This document shows positions 52,725 to 61,738 of a stretch of DNA of 64,000 nucleotides, piece by piece (position 1 is the stretch's first letter; each line of letters starts with the position of its first letter). The notes under the pieces are model-generated. The model did not search any database and had not been told where the DNA came from. It saw only the letters and a program-made list of their open reading frames with translations. Location of the stretch: positions 613,248-677,247 of the forward strand of contig JAXGPP010000002.1 in assembly GCA_040766885.1 (NCBI GenBank), in the 5' to 3' direction. The position numbers were made by a program, and so were the translations under genes. This DNA comes from JAXGPP01 sp040766885. GTDB lineage: Bacteria > Planctomycetota > Planctomycetia > Pirellulales > Thermoguttaceae.

Positions 52725-53820
52725 CTTCGACTTCTTCAACGGCTCGTGGATGCGGGCGAGCGGAAGGGGCGGTCGCAGATCGCCAAGGACTCAAGACGAG
52801 TGGTGCGCCGAAGCGTCCGCGGGCAGACGTGGCAGACTCGTTTGTCGCCGCGATGCCACGAAGGGCCAATCGGAGGGGCTTTCGAGCCGGTGCCGCTCGA
52901 GGGCAGAACGCGGAACTCTTGCCTGGCCGCCGCGATGCGGTCGGTGCGCGAGACCTCCAGTAATCCGACGGATCGGGCGCGCCAGGAACCCGGCGGGAGC
53001 GAACCGCCGGCGCACGCCGGCGAAGTGGTTTGGCCTGTGAGGCGATCGGAGCGACCGGGCAGGAAGCGCCTTATGAGCGGGCGTAGCAGGTCCTGGGCGG
53101 CGGCGGAGATCGCGATGCTGGAGACTGCGTCGCGCGAACACGGGAGAAGCACTACCATCCCTGGTCCTGTCGTCTCGAGCCGCCGGGCTCATCCCGGGAA
53201 GCCCCTTTTCGAGAGGGAAACCCGGGCAGTGCAACGAGCGCACTGGCCGTCCTGGCAGCAGTCCTCAATCTACAGCATCTTGTGGTCGGCAATTGATCGC
53301 CAACAAGATATAGACATTCATATCGTTTCTCAGGCAAGCGTCAAGCGATTTTTTAGTCTTTGGCCGAACCCCATGCTGCCACTGGGTTTGGGGCACGGCC
53401 AGGAACCATCGGAGGGCCGCCACGAGCCGGCCCAATACGTCGGAAGGCCCCCGGTAGGCGACAGGAGCAGCTGGGTGATTCATCGCTTCACGATACGTTC
53501 TGGTCACGAGCGCCGCTCCCTACACACAACCGTCACACGCCCGTACTGAACATTGGCGGTTGTGTTGATTGCGACAGATGTGCCGAGCGGGTTGTTTCGA
53601 GTTGCTCAGACTTGCTCAGACATGGCTCCAGAGCCCGATTCGCCTCCCAGGTCGGCCAAGAGCGAACCGGCCGTTGCGGAATAGGCCTTGAAGGGTAACC
53701 ACGCCTGGCGGAGGGTCAGCGAGCGCGGTGCTTTCGAGGACCCGTCGTTCTTGTCGGGCAGGCCATTTTCCGGTTGTAGCTGTTGCCCGCTCACCGCTCT
53801 CGGCGGCTTTCCGACGGCGG
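52725..53820. other. Long stretch without a confident gene
   Basis: About 1.1 kb. A minus-strand frame (53158-52736, Arg/Ser-rich, ending 11 bases before the acidic-protein start) might be a gene but has no recognisable content. The region around 53270-53340 is the most A/T-rich in the neighbourhood and is a candidate promoter for the minus-strand genes. At ~53599-53618 ttgctcagac is repeated in tandem. Confidence 0.4.
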
Positions 53821-54650
53821 GCAATGCGAGTCAAATCCTCACCGCCTTTCCGTTCATCGATGTCGGCGTGTTTGGTGACGGCGAGCAGACACTCGCGGAG
53901 ATTTGCGATCGCTGGCGGGATCGGGCGGAGCTGGACCATCTGCCGGGCACCGTCGTTTCCAGCCGCCCGCCCCAGAGCGTTCTCGAGGAGTTGCGTCACC
54001 ATCCGACCCGGATCCGCAAGACCTCGGCCGCGCCGCTTCCGGTGTATTTTCTGGGCAACGAGGTCGTTGGCCGTCGGCAGGGGCACGCAGTACTCGTCGA
54101 GCTGCTCAAGGGGCTGATCCAGCTCAAAGGCCATTTCGGCAGCCGATCGGTCTTTGGCGAGTTGTCGCCGCTGGACCTCACCGAGGAGGTCGCCTGCCTG
54201 TTGAATGCACCCGACGCGGCGCTGCAGCTCGGCTTCGAGCAGTGGCGCCGCGTGGTCGCGCTGGCCCACAAGCGCCATCGGATCATCGACGGCGTCCAGG
54301 CGCTGAAGTACATCGAGCGTTACCCCAACCTGCGGATCGACGGTTTCAACCTGATCGTCGGCTTTCCGGGGGAGACGCTGCTGGACGTCGCGGAAACGAA
54401 GAGCAATCTCTGGCGGCTGAAATTCCTGCTGGCGCGGCTGGCGGCACGCCAGCGATCGGTCTATCTGCGGGGCGGACTGCTGCGGGTGAACCTGCGTGGC
54501 CTGCGGATGATGCAGGTGGCGCTCGAGCCGGAGATCGTCAAGGATTGGGACTTCCAGAATCCGTTCGTTCAAGAGAACCGGGCTCACCGCCCCTGGACAG
54601 TGCTGCTGCGGATGATGGGGGCCGACGAGCGGCTGGCTACTCCAGCCCCA
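53820..54650 (+). pseudogene. B12-binding-type radical SAM protein, truncated and missing its cluster region
   Basis: The frame reads AFPFIDVGVFGDGEQTLAEI (end of a cobalamin-binding domain), then DHLPGTVV, then directly RPPQSVLEEL and FLGNEVVGRRQGHAVLVELL. The segment with the CX3CX2C iron-sulfur motif, expected between these blocks, is absent. The barrel end is well kept: KYIERYPNLRIDGFNLIVGF-PGE and PEIVKDWDFQNPFVQENRAH. It resembles radical SAM proteins of the RiPP-maturation/C-methyltransferase type. No start is visible. An internal deletion plus 5' loss make it non-functional. Confidence 0.65.
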
Positions 54651-54740
54651 GCCCGAATTCGCTGCTGGAAAGGCCGTTTCCGACGGCCATCAACCAGGTG
54701 TGGGTGGGAGATATCAGCTACGTCCTTGCGCTACGTTGAA
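54640..54740 (+). pseudogene. IS3-type transposase fragment
   Basis: In a different frame from the radical SAM remnant, PNSLLERPFPTAINQVWVGD followed by ISYV matches the start of the integrase core of IS3-family orfB proteins, with the first Asp of the DDE triad in VGD. Only ~30 codons remain. It marks a former insertion and probably the break point of the radical SAM gene. Confidence 0.6.
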
Positions 54741-55447
54741 CTTGGGAAAGGAGGATGACGAACATGATGTGAGTCGGAAACCTCTCGATGGAACCCTGCG
54801 GGTATCCCAGCCCGTCCGGTAGAGCCTGGCCAGCAGCCGGAAGCGAGTCTTGCGTGGTTTACGGGTGACCGGCACTGCGAAACCGACCATGCTCCGCACG
54901 GTGCCCGCAGCCATGCCGAAGCGGTCTGTACCGGGTGGCTCGGCGCGTAGCTGTAACCGTCGTGATCGCTGTGGCCAGGCAATAAGAACTCGCACACCAT
55001 CCCTGGTGCTGTCCCCTGCCGTACAATCGGCCGTTTTCACGGCAGAACACGCCAGAATCTTGTAACGAACTGCATCGCAATGCAAGATGTAGCAGTGATA
55101 CGCTACCTGGCTTTGGCGTGTCAAGCAATCCTTGATCGTTGCCAAGAAACCCGCTGGGCTCGATGAGCCTGCCGGTCGTGTGCCGAGCGGCCCCAACAGA
55201 TCGCGCGCCGCACACCGGAATGGGGTCGATCGACAGAATCCGTGCCCCCTATCAATGGATCTATATCCAGTACATGCCTTCGGCAAACCGGTGAAACACA
55301 GCTCCGCCGATATGCTCAGCCGCAGTGGATCGCGGTTGTGCCTTTCTGTTCCCCTTGATCCTTGAGTTCGGCCCTGCGATGAACCCGGAGGCGATCCGGA
55401 CTGTCTTTCTACAGTAAACAGATGATTGTGGTGCCGCCTCGGATAAT
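54741..55447. other. Intergenic stretch, no gene seen
   Basis: About 700 bases with no convincing frame, RNA gene or repeat. A long minus-strand frame crosses it but is Arg/Pro/Ser-rich and lacks motifs. It may contain further mobile-element remains and the promoter of the PcfJ-like gene (an A/T-rich patch, ggataatatg, lies at 55441-55450). Confidence 0.4.
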
Positions 55448-56986
55448 ATGAAACAGAAGAGGTTTGGCCAAAAGATCCAGAACTGGCACCGGCCGTTGGG
55501 TCCGGCGCAGCTCCGTCGACGGTTCCGCAAGCACCGTTACGACGACCTGGAATATGACGAACAGGGCCGACCGAGGGCCAGTTGGGTCGAGGTGGACGAT
55601 TGCTGGGACTGCTACGATCCGCCGTGCGGCCCCGACTGCCCCTATTGCGGCCGGCCGGACGAAGACCTTTTCGGATACCGGCTCCGCGAGTTCCTGCGAA
55701 GCCTGACCGATTTGCCGGCACCGCTCGTCCCGTTTGAGTGGGCCGTCGATGCCGCGTCAACTGAGGCGGCCGAGGCCGCGGCAAGTTCACCTCCGAGCCG
55801 GCCGTCTTCTGCGGGAATCGAGCGGCGGCTGGCGTCGCACGTGGACCGGCTGGTGGCAATATCGAGTAGCGCCGCGGTGTTGCAGCCGGAGATGGCCGAG
55901 GCGATCGGCGACTGGCGGAATCTCGAGGCCATCCGACGCGTCGCCGAGCGAGGCCATGCTCCTGGGCTTACCACTCGCGTCTGTATGTTCGCCCCCTTCT
56001 GGCTCCGCAGTCCACGTACCTGGAATCCTGAGAGCGACCGGCCCCTGCTTCACCATGTGTTCGCGCTCTACGACGTTCCTGCTTTTCTCTACTCCGAGTG
56101 GTTTCGAGAGTCTGACATTACCCGGTTCAAGTGGCTGTGCTGGTTCATCTTGCTGGCCCAAGGGAGCAGCCTGCGGAGGGCCTCCGAGATCTTCGGCTGG
56201 AACATCCCGGCCGGTTTCTCTCACCATCTCACGGCCTCGCCACCCGACGCCTCACCCGTAGAAGCATGCGTCATCGCCGAGGTCCGGCGGCTGGGAGGCG
56301 ACGAGACTGACTGCCGCCGGGTACTGCGAAACCCGGCGTTCGTCGTCGATCCGACGGAACGCTCGGCGGACGCGTCGCATGCGGGGTTCTGGCACGACAC
56401 GGTCTGCTGGCTCATCGCCCATCGCGAGGCGATCAACGACGATGAGAGCGATCGCATCCTATCCTGGGCGATGCACAAATACACGGAAGCCGCGAGTTCT
56501 TATCAACCTCTCTTCTCTTGGAAGCGGCGGGGGGTACGCGCTGTGCTTGAAAACAGCAACGAGTATTACCGGCGATTCGAGGCTCCCGTGTGTGACTTGC
56601 CAGAACTCGAAGCCCTGTGGTACGGTCTTGAGAATGTCGGCAGGACCTCGCACGATTACCGGTGGCAGAGCCACGGGTGGGACTGGACGCTCGAGGATCC
56701 ACCACATGGCGTTTGGTCGTTCGTGGAACTCACCTCGGGCGATGCGTTGAATTCCGAGGGGCAGGTTATGCGGCACTGCGTTGGCAGTTATGCCGCGCGG
56801 TGCGCTTCCGGTTACTCCGCCATCGTTTCGCTCAGACACAACGGCGGGCGGCGGATCACCATCGAGATCACGCCTCGAACGAAGCAGATCGTGCAGGCTC
56901 GCGGGCCATACAACGGGGAGGCCAACGCGGAAGAACGGCGGGTGATATCGCAGTGGATGGCGACGGTCGTCCGGCCAGATGCTTGA
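55448..56986 (+). CDS. PcfJ-like protein
   Basis: 512 residues. The C-terminal ~100 residues match the PcfJ family: LTSGDALNSEGQVMRHCVGS, then YAARCASGYSAIVSLR and TIEITPRTKQIVQARGPYNG. PcfJ proteins were first noted on a conjugative plasmid and occur widely in bacterial mobile or accessory regions; their activity is unknown, although the His-Cys pair (MRHCV) is strictly kept. The N-terminal part has a Cys-rich putative metal knuckle (DDCWDCYDPPCGPDCPYCG) and a helical middle region. It lies 270 bases upstream of the conflict-system cluster, same strand, and may or may not belong to it. Confidence 0.8.
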   Translation: MKQKRFGQKIQNWHRPLGPAQLRRRFRKHRYDDLEYDEQGRPRASWVEVDDCWDCYDPPCGPDCPYCGRPDEDLFGYRLREFLRSLTDLPAPLVPFEWAVDAASTEAAEAAASSPPSRPSSAGIERRLASHVDRLVAISSSAAVLQPEMAEAIGDWRNLEAIRRVAERGHAPGLTTRVCMFAPFWLRSPRTWNPESDRPLLHHVFALYDVPAFLYSEWFRESDITRFKWLCWFILLAQGSSLRRASEIFGWNIPAGFSHHLTASPPDASPVEACVIAEVRRLGGDETDCRRVLRNPAFVVDPTERSADASHAGFWHDTVCWLIAHREAINDDESDRILSWAMHKYTEAASSYQPLFSWKRRGVRAVLENSNEYYRRFEAPVCDLPELEALWYGLENVGRTSHDYRWQSHGWDWTLEDPPHGVWSFVELTSGDALNSEGQVMRHCVGSYAARCASGYSAIVSLRHNGGRRITIEITPRTKQIVQARGPYNGEANAEERRVISQWMATVVRPDA

Positions 56987-57256
56987 AGTCTGTACCAGTA
57001 ATCGGCCGCCGCGGCACCCTGTCAGCCCACCCGGAATTCGCAGCGGGGCAATTCGGCTTATCGATGCCTTCTGGCGTTCCCTTCCGAGCATCGCAAGGCG
57101 ACGAGGCGACTGGGTGCGCGGGTGCAACAGGCAGCAGCCCCACCCCCTACATCGGCGGGCTGTCGGCCCGCGCCGGCAGTGAGTATACCAGTGGCTTGGC
57201 GCGGCTCGCGGCGGGCATCGTCCCTTCCAAGCACCATTCAGACTGCGAGGCATCGT

Positions 57257-57676
57257 ATGTCAAGAAAGCCCTTCCGCCTGGCGGTCCGTGCGGTGGTTCG
57301 TGACCCGGAGGGCCGCTGCCTGTTGATTCGCCGATCGAGCGCGTGCAAGGCTTTCGTGGGCACCTGGGAATGGCCAGGCGGGAAGGCCGACCCGGGCGAG
57401 TCGTTCGATGTCGCCGTGCGGCGCGAAGTCGCCGAGGAAACCGGCCTGGAGATCAACCTGATCGGCGTCGCCGGGGCGTTCCATATCGAGATGCGCGAGC
57501 AGCATCTCGCCGTCTTGTGCATGGAGGCCGAGGTGTCGGGCGGTTCGTTCGCGCTCAGCGAAGAGCACGACCAGTCGGCCTGGGTGCCGCGCGCCGAGTT
57601 GCTCGACTGGGAGCTGACCGACGGATTCAGGCAGTTCGCCGAGATGTACGTGCAGCGCGCTATCGGGAGCGGCTGA
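57257..57676 (+). CDS. Nudix hydrolase
   Basis: 139 residues from ATG 57257. The Nudix box is complete (GKADPGESFDVAVRREVAEE-TGL: G-x5-E-x7-R-E-x2-E-E-x-G), so it should cleave nucleoside diphosphate-linked substrates with Mg. The size and the WEWPGGKADPGES lead-in resemble MutT/8-oxo-dGTPase-like or CTP-pyrophosphatase-like members. It lies 36 bases before a RelA/SpoT-domain gene on the same strand; in that setting it might trim an alarmone or other nucleotide signal, a role inferred from context only. Confidence 0.93.
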   Translation: MSRKPFRLAVRAVVRDPEGRCLLIRRSSACKAFVGTWEWPGGKADPGESFDVAVRREVAEETGLEINLIGVAGAFHIEMREQHLAVLCMEAEVSGGSFALSEEHDQSAWVPRAELLDWELTDGFRQFAEMYVQRAIGSG

Positions 57677-57712
57677 CCGATTCTCCTGTCTTCGTGGCGA
57701 AGGAACCGTATC

Positions 57713-60262
57713 GTGAGCGAGAAGAAAGGCATCACGCCCCAAGAGCACCGGAAGCAGATCGAGGCCTACACCGCCGAATTTCCGCACTATGCGACGTACG
57801 CGGTTGTGCTGAAACGCATCCTCGAGCGTGCCGGCGCTGTCTCCATCCCCGAGGCCTTCGTGCAGGCCCGGCCCAAATCGGTGTCGAGCTTCGCCGAGAA
57901 GTGCGTGCGGCGCTATGCAACCTACCCCGACGCGGTCAACCAGATGACCGACCTGTGCGGGGCACGGGTGATCGTGCAGACGCTCGAGCAAGTGCAGGCG
58001 GTGCGGCTGTTCATCGAAGCCAATTTCGAGATCCACGAGAGCGACGAGAAGGGAACGATGCTCGGCGAGGACAAGTTCGGCTACCGCGACATGCACTATA
58101 TCGTCTCGCTTCACAGAGACACCTGGAAGTCGCTGGGAATCACGGAGGAAGAAAAGCATGAGATCGGACAGCGCAGAGCCGAGGTTCAGGTGCGAACCTG
58201 GCTCCAGCACGCCTGGGCCGACACGCTGCATGACCGCATGTACAAGAATCCCTTGCGGCTGTCGCGCGAGATGAAGCGGACCGGTAACCTGCTGGCCGCG
58301 CTGATGGAGGAAGGCGATCGGAACTACAACAGCATGGTGCATGAACTGGATGGAATGATCGCCAACTACGCCGCTTTCGCCACCCGGACGGAGGTCGACA
58401 ACGAGATTGCAGTGCAGCGCCTGATCCTCGGCAACGAACCGAGCGAGGCGAAGAGACCGGGGCTGGCGCTCAAGTTGGGCCGGCTCCTGGCGGCCTGCGG
58501 CGATTTTGCCGGCGTGGCGGCGACGCTCGAGCCGTACGACCAGGTTCGCGACGCCAACCGCTGCGAACTGGTGCAGGACTTGGGCCATGCGATCTGCAAG
58601 ACGCACCGCAAGTCGCCGAAGAGTGACGATTATAAGCGGGGTTTGCAGTATTTGCAGAGCGCCCTGTCGATGTGCGCATGCAAGGATGTTCCTTTTGTCC
58701 CGCACCTGCGCAAGCGCGAGAGCCTGCACGCACGTGCGATGGCCCGCCTGGCCTGGGCCCTGGAAGTCGTCCCTCGTCAGGAGCAGCAGGCACGCGAGTA
58801 TTGGCATCGAGCGCACGAGCACGAGCCCGCCAATCCATACTACCTGTCCGGCATGCTCGGCTTTGAAGTCTACATGACGCGAGATCTCGGCATTGCGCCG
58901 GTGATGCGAGCCACGATCCTCGAAGCGATCAAGAGCTGCCGCGTCCATGCCGAGGATGGCATCGAGCTGCCCTATGCCTATTTCACGGCCGGCCGACTGA
59001 GTCTGCTGCTCGACCAGCCTGCCGAAGCTCTCGGTTACTATGCAAGGGGCATCCGTTACTGCCTGGCGGCCACCCACTGTTTCCCGGCCGACATTCGCGA
59101 CGTGGAATCGGACTGGATCTCGCGACTGTTCATCGTGAAGAACCGACCGGCATCTTTCCAGTGGGCCCTCGATCTGTTCGAGCTGGCGAGCAGCGAGCAG
59201 TCCGCAGGGGGGAAGTCGATGACCGGCACGCTGAAGGCCATGATCGTGGCCGGAGGAGCGAAGAGCATCACGACAGAGCATCTGAAGTGGATCCGCCCGC
59301 TTGTGGAGACAGCACTGGAACCATTCGCCGGAACGGTCATCGCCGGCGGTACGACCGTGGGGGTGCCGGGATGCGTAGGCGACGTGGCAGCCGAACTGGA
59401 TGTCTGCAAGAAGAAGCTCTTCCGGCTCATCGGCTATCGCCCCCACAACCTGCCCCATGACGCGCCGGAGGACACGCGCTACGAATTGAAAGAGTGTGGC
59501 CAGAGCGGCTTCACTCCGGAGCAGCTGCTGCAGTATTGGCGCGACCTGTTCGCCCAGGGCATCCTTGGTCCGGAAGTGCTCTGCCTGGGTTTCGGCGGCG
59601 GCCCGGTGGCCTGGGTGGAGTACTGCCTCGCCGTCGCCTTGGGAGCTACGGTAGTGGCCATCCCGGCCGGAAGTGGCGATGCCGCCGACACGCTGCTTGG
59701 GGATCCGCTCTGGAACGGTTTGCCCAACCTGCTTCCCCTGCTGCCCGATCCCGCGACGGTCCGGGCGCTTGTCGTGCCGCCCGATCGGCAGTTCGACACG
59801 AAGACGCTCGACTTCATGGCCACGTCTTTCCATGAGACGTACGTCGACGCCAGTGTCGGTCGGCTGCCGGAGAACATGAAACCGTGGCCGGATCTCCAAG
59901 AGACATTCCGGCAGGCCAACCGGGAGCAGGCGAGATACGCCGTCTGCATCCTGGAAGCCTGCGGCTTCGCAGTGCGGAAGGCGAAGAAGCCGGTCATCTT
60001 TGACGAGTTCAAGCCGGCGGAAATCGAGCGGATGTCCGAGATGGAGCACGGCCGGTGGAACGCCGAGCGGCTCCGCAAGGGGTGGCGACCGGGCAAGCCT
60101 CGCGACGACGCGCGGATGATCCACGACTGCCTGGTCCCCTGGAGCAAACTGGACGAAAAGATCAAGCGCTACGATCGCGAGGCGGTACGCGCCTTCCCGC
60201 GCATCCTCGCCAAGGCCGGGCTGGAGATCTACCGGCCGTCGGCCCGGCCGGCGAGCGGGTAG
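57713..60262 (+). CDS. RelA/SpoT-type nucleotide synthetase – TPR – SLOG – RyR multidomain protein
   Basis: 849 residues, four parts. Residues ~20-240 form a RelA/SpoT synthetase-like domain: DLCGARVIVQTLEQVQAVRL, FGYRDMHYIV and AEVQVRTWLQHAWADTLHDR. These are the fold's nucleotide/Mg motifs, and the style is that of small alarmone-synthetase toxins, not housekeeping Rel. Residues ~250-490 are TPR-like helices. Residues ~500-690 form a SLOG Rossmann domain with GTVIAGGTTVGVPGCVGD and LGFGGGPVAWVEYCLAVALG. Residues ~765-840 are a RyR domain (MSEMEHGRWNAERLRKGW...PWSKLDEKIK). I infer that SLOG and RyR sense a nucleotide or partner and gate alarmone synthesis. It is second in a tight operon (gap of 42 bases to the next gene). 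Confidence 0.85.
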   Translation: MSEKKGITPQEHRKQIEAYTAEFPHYATYAVVLKRILERAGAVSIPEAFVQARPKSVSSFAEKCVRRYATYPDAVNQMTDLCGARVIVQTLEQVQAVRLFIEANFEIHESDEKGTMLGEDKFGYRDMHYIVSLHRDTWKSLGITEEEKHEIGQRRAEVQVRTWLQHAWADTLHDRMYKNPLRLSREMKRTGNLLAALMEEGDRNYNSMVHELDGMIANYAAFATRTEVDNEIAVQRLILGNEPSEAKRPGLALKLGRLLAACGDFAGVAATLEPYDQVRDANRCELVQDLGHAICKTHRKSPKSDDYKRGLQYLQSALSMCACKDVPFVPHLRKRESLHARAMARLAWALEVVPRQEQQAREYWHRAHEHEPANPYYLSGMLGFEVYMTRDLGIAPVMRATILEAIKSCRVHAEDGIELPYAYFTAGRLSLLLDQPAEALGYYARGIRYCLAATHCFPADIRDVESDWISRLFIVKNRPASFQWALDLFELASSEQSAGGKSMTGTLKAMIVAGGAKSITTEHLKWIRPLVETALEPFAGTVIAGGTTVGVPGCVGDVAAELDVCKKKLFRLIGYRPHNLPHDAPEDTRYELKECGQSGFTPEQLLQYWRDLFAQGILGPEVLCLGFGGGPVAWVEYCLAVALGATVVAIPAGSGDAADTLLGDPLWNGLPNLLPLLPDPATVRALVVPPDRQFDTKTLDFMATSFHETYVDASVGRLPENMKPWPDLQETFRQANREQARYAVCILEACGFAVRKAKKPVIFDEFKPAEIERMSEMEHGRWNAERLRKGWRPGKPRDDARMIHDCLVPWSKLDEKIKRYDREAVRAFPRILAKAGLEIYRPSARPASG

Positions 60263-60304
60263 AAGCGCGCGAGCCGGCGCGTTTCACGTTCACGAGGTGG
60301 CGGC

Positions 60305-61738
60305 ATGGCACAACAAGTCTTCATCAGCTACGCATCGATGGAGCGTCCCGAGGATCGGTACGTGGCCGATGCCTTGTGCGTGAAACTCGAGGGCAAACGC
60401 ATCGGCTGCTGGGTCGCCCACCGCGACGTCCCTCCGGGCAGCGATTTCTTCAAGGCCATGTACCACGCTGTGAAGGCATGCGACATCTGCCTGGTCATAA
60501 TCAACGGGCGTTCGACCGGGTCGCCCTACGTTCAATCAGAGGTAAAGCAGGCCCTGGATGAGCACAAGATCATCTTGCCAGTGCGGATTGAAGACGTCGA
60601 TCTCGGGCCGCGGCTGACACACATGCTCAACACGCTGTCATGGCTTGACGCCTTGCCGCCCCCGGTTGAGAGGCACCTGGATAGAGTGGTGGACAAGGTT
60701 GAGAGACTGCTCCGGCCCCAACCCCCACCGAATGGACCGAAAGAGACGCTGGTTCCTGTTCCACCTCTTCCCCCACCGCCCGGCGCCCAAACGGTTGGTC
60801 GCGTCGGGCTGCTCGGCGGCACGATCGCCTTACTGCTTGTGGCGATCTATATGCATCTCCTCGGCCCCCTGTTCTCCGGAAACAGCCGGGACGCAAGCAC
60901 GCGCCGCGTTATCTACGGAACGCGCTGGATCACCTATGAACCACGCGATTTCGATCCCACCAGGCCCGTCCGATTCAGCGACGCGACACTGAACCGAGAA
61001 TTGAATGCCATACGCGAGGCCGGATTCAATGGGGTCATCACGTTCAGCAGCGTGGGCGACATAGCGCGGATTCCGCGTTTGGCCGAGGCGCAGGGGTTTG
61101 CGCTCATTGCCGGGGTATGGAATCCCAACGACGCCGTGGAGGTGGCAACCGCGATCTCCAACGCCCCGTTCGTCGATGCTTACTGCGTCGGGCACAACCA
61201 CTTGAACACGCCGCTCTATGGGTATCCGGATCTGGTGCACGCCGTCCGGCACATCCGGTTCAGGACAGGAAAGCCCGTCACAACGACCGAATGTGTCGAC
61301 CGCTATGCGTCGACACCGGAACTGCACCGACTGGTGGACTTCTTGTTTCCGGACACGCATGCCGCGATCCCCGAGTCCTCAAGCTTGAGGATCGATCCTG
61401 CAGGCGTGGAAAACGAAGCGGTGGCGATGATCCGTTCGTACCGCGAGCCATTGCTGGCCGCTCGAAAGCCTGTCCTGCTGAAGATGATCACTCACCCCGC
61501 GTGGGATTCTCCCTCCGGCCGAACCGCGCAGGCTGAGTTCTTTGAAGATCTGCTGCAGAGCCGCCGGGACGCCGTACCCGGAATTCCGCTCGACTTCGCC
61601 ATTTCAGTGCATGGCGCCTTCGATGCCAAGTGGAAACGCGGCCCGCCATTCTACGAATGGGACAGAAGCACCGGCCTGCTGGATGACGATGGTCAGGCGC
61701 GGCCCGCGGCGAAGGTGATTGTGAGGCGACTCCCATGA
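60305..61738 (+). CDS. TIR – transmembrane – GH17-like fusion protein
   Basis: 477 residues. Residues 1-135 form a bacterial TIR domain: VFISYASMERP, CWVAHRDVPPGSDFFKAMYH, and SEVKQALDEHKIILPVRIED with Glu79 as the candidate NADase catalytic residue. A proline-rich spacer (137-162) leads to one membrane helix (~165-190, LLGGTIALLLVAIYMHLLG). Residues ~200-470 resemble a GH17 beta-1,3-glucanase barrel (LNAIREAGFNGVITFSSVGD). The acid/base position reads VGHNHL with Asn298 where GH17 has Glu, while the nucleophile-type Glu329 in VTTTECVDRY is kept. It is probably a surface glucan-binding sensor wired to a cytoplasmic TIR effector. Its stop overlaps the GT2 start by 4 bases. Confidence 0.85.
   Translation: MAQQVFISYASMERPEDRYVADALCVKLEGKRIGCWVAHRDVPPGSDFFKAMYHAVKACDICLVIINGRSTGSPYVQSEVKQALDEHKIILPVRIEDVDLGPRLTHMLNTLSWLDALPPPVERHLDRVVDKVERLLRPQPPPNGPKETLVPVPPLPPPPGAQTVGRVGLLGGTIALLLVAIYMHLLGPLFSGNSRDASTRRVIYGTRWITYEPRDFDPTRPVRFSDATLNRELNAIREAGFNGVITFSSVGDIARIPRLAEAQGFALIAGVWNPNDAVEVATAISNAPFVDAYCVGHNHLNTPLYGYPDLVHAVRHIRFRTGKPVTTTECVDRYASTPELHRLVDFLFPDTHAAIPESSSLRIDPAGVENEAVAMIRSYREPLLAARKPVLLKMITHPAWDSPSGRTAQAEFFEDLLQSRRDAVPGIPLDFAISVHGAFDAKWKRGPPFYEWDRSTGLLDDDGQARPAAKVIVRRLP

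Noticed and set aside
52077..53549. 490-codon plus-strand frame
   Set aside because: Mostly antisense to the acidic-linker gene; composition is dominated by Arg/Gln and no family features appear.
54714..55859. 381-codon minus-strand frame
   Set aside because: Its upper part is antisense to the PcfJ-like gene, and the rest is Arg/Pro/Ser-rich without motifs or a credible start.
57260..60124. 954-codon open frame on the minus strand
   Set aside because: It lies opposite the RelA/SpoT-SLOG-RyR gene, has no domain motifs, and its Arg/Leu/Gln/His-rich composition is typical of antisense frames in high-GC DNA.
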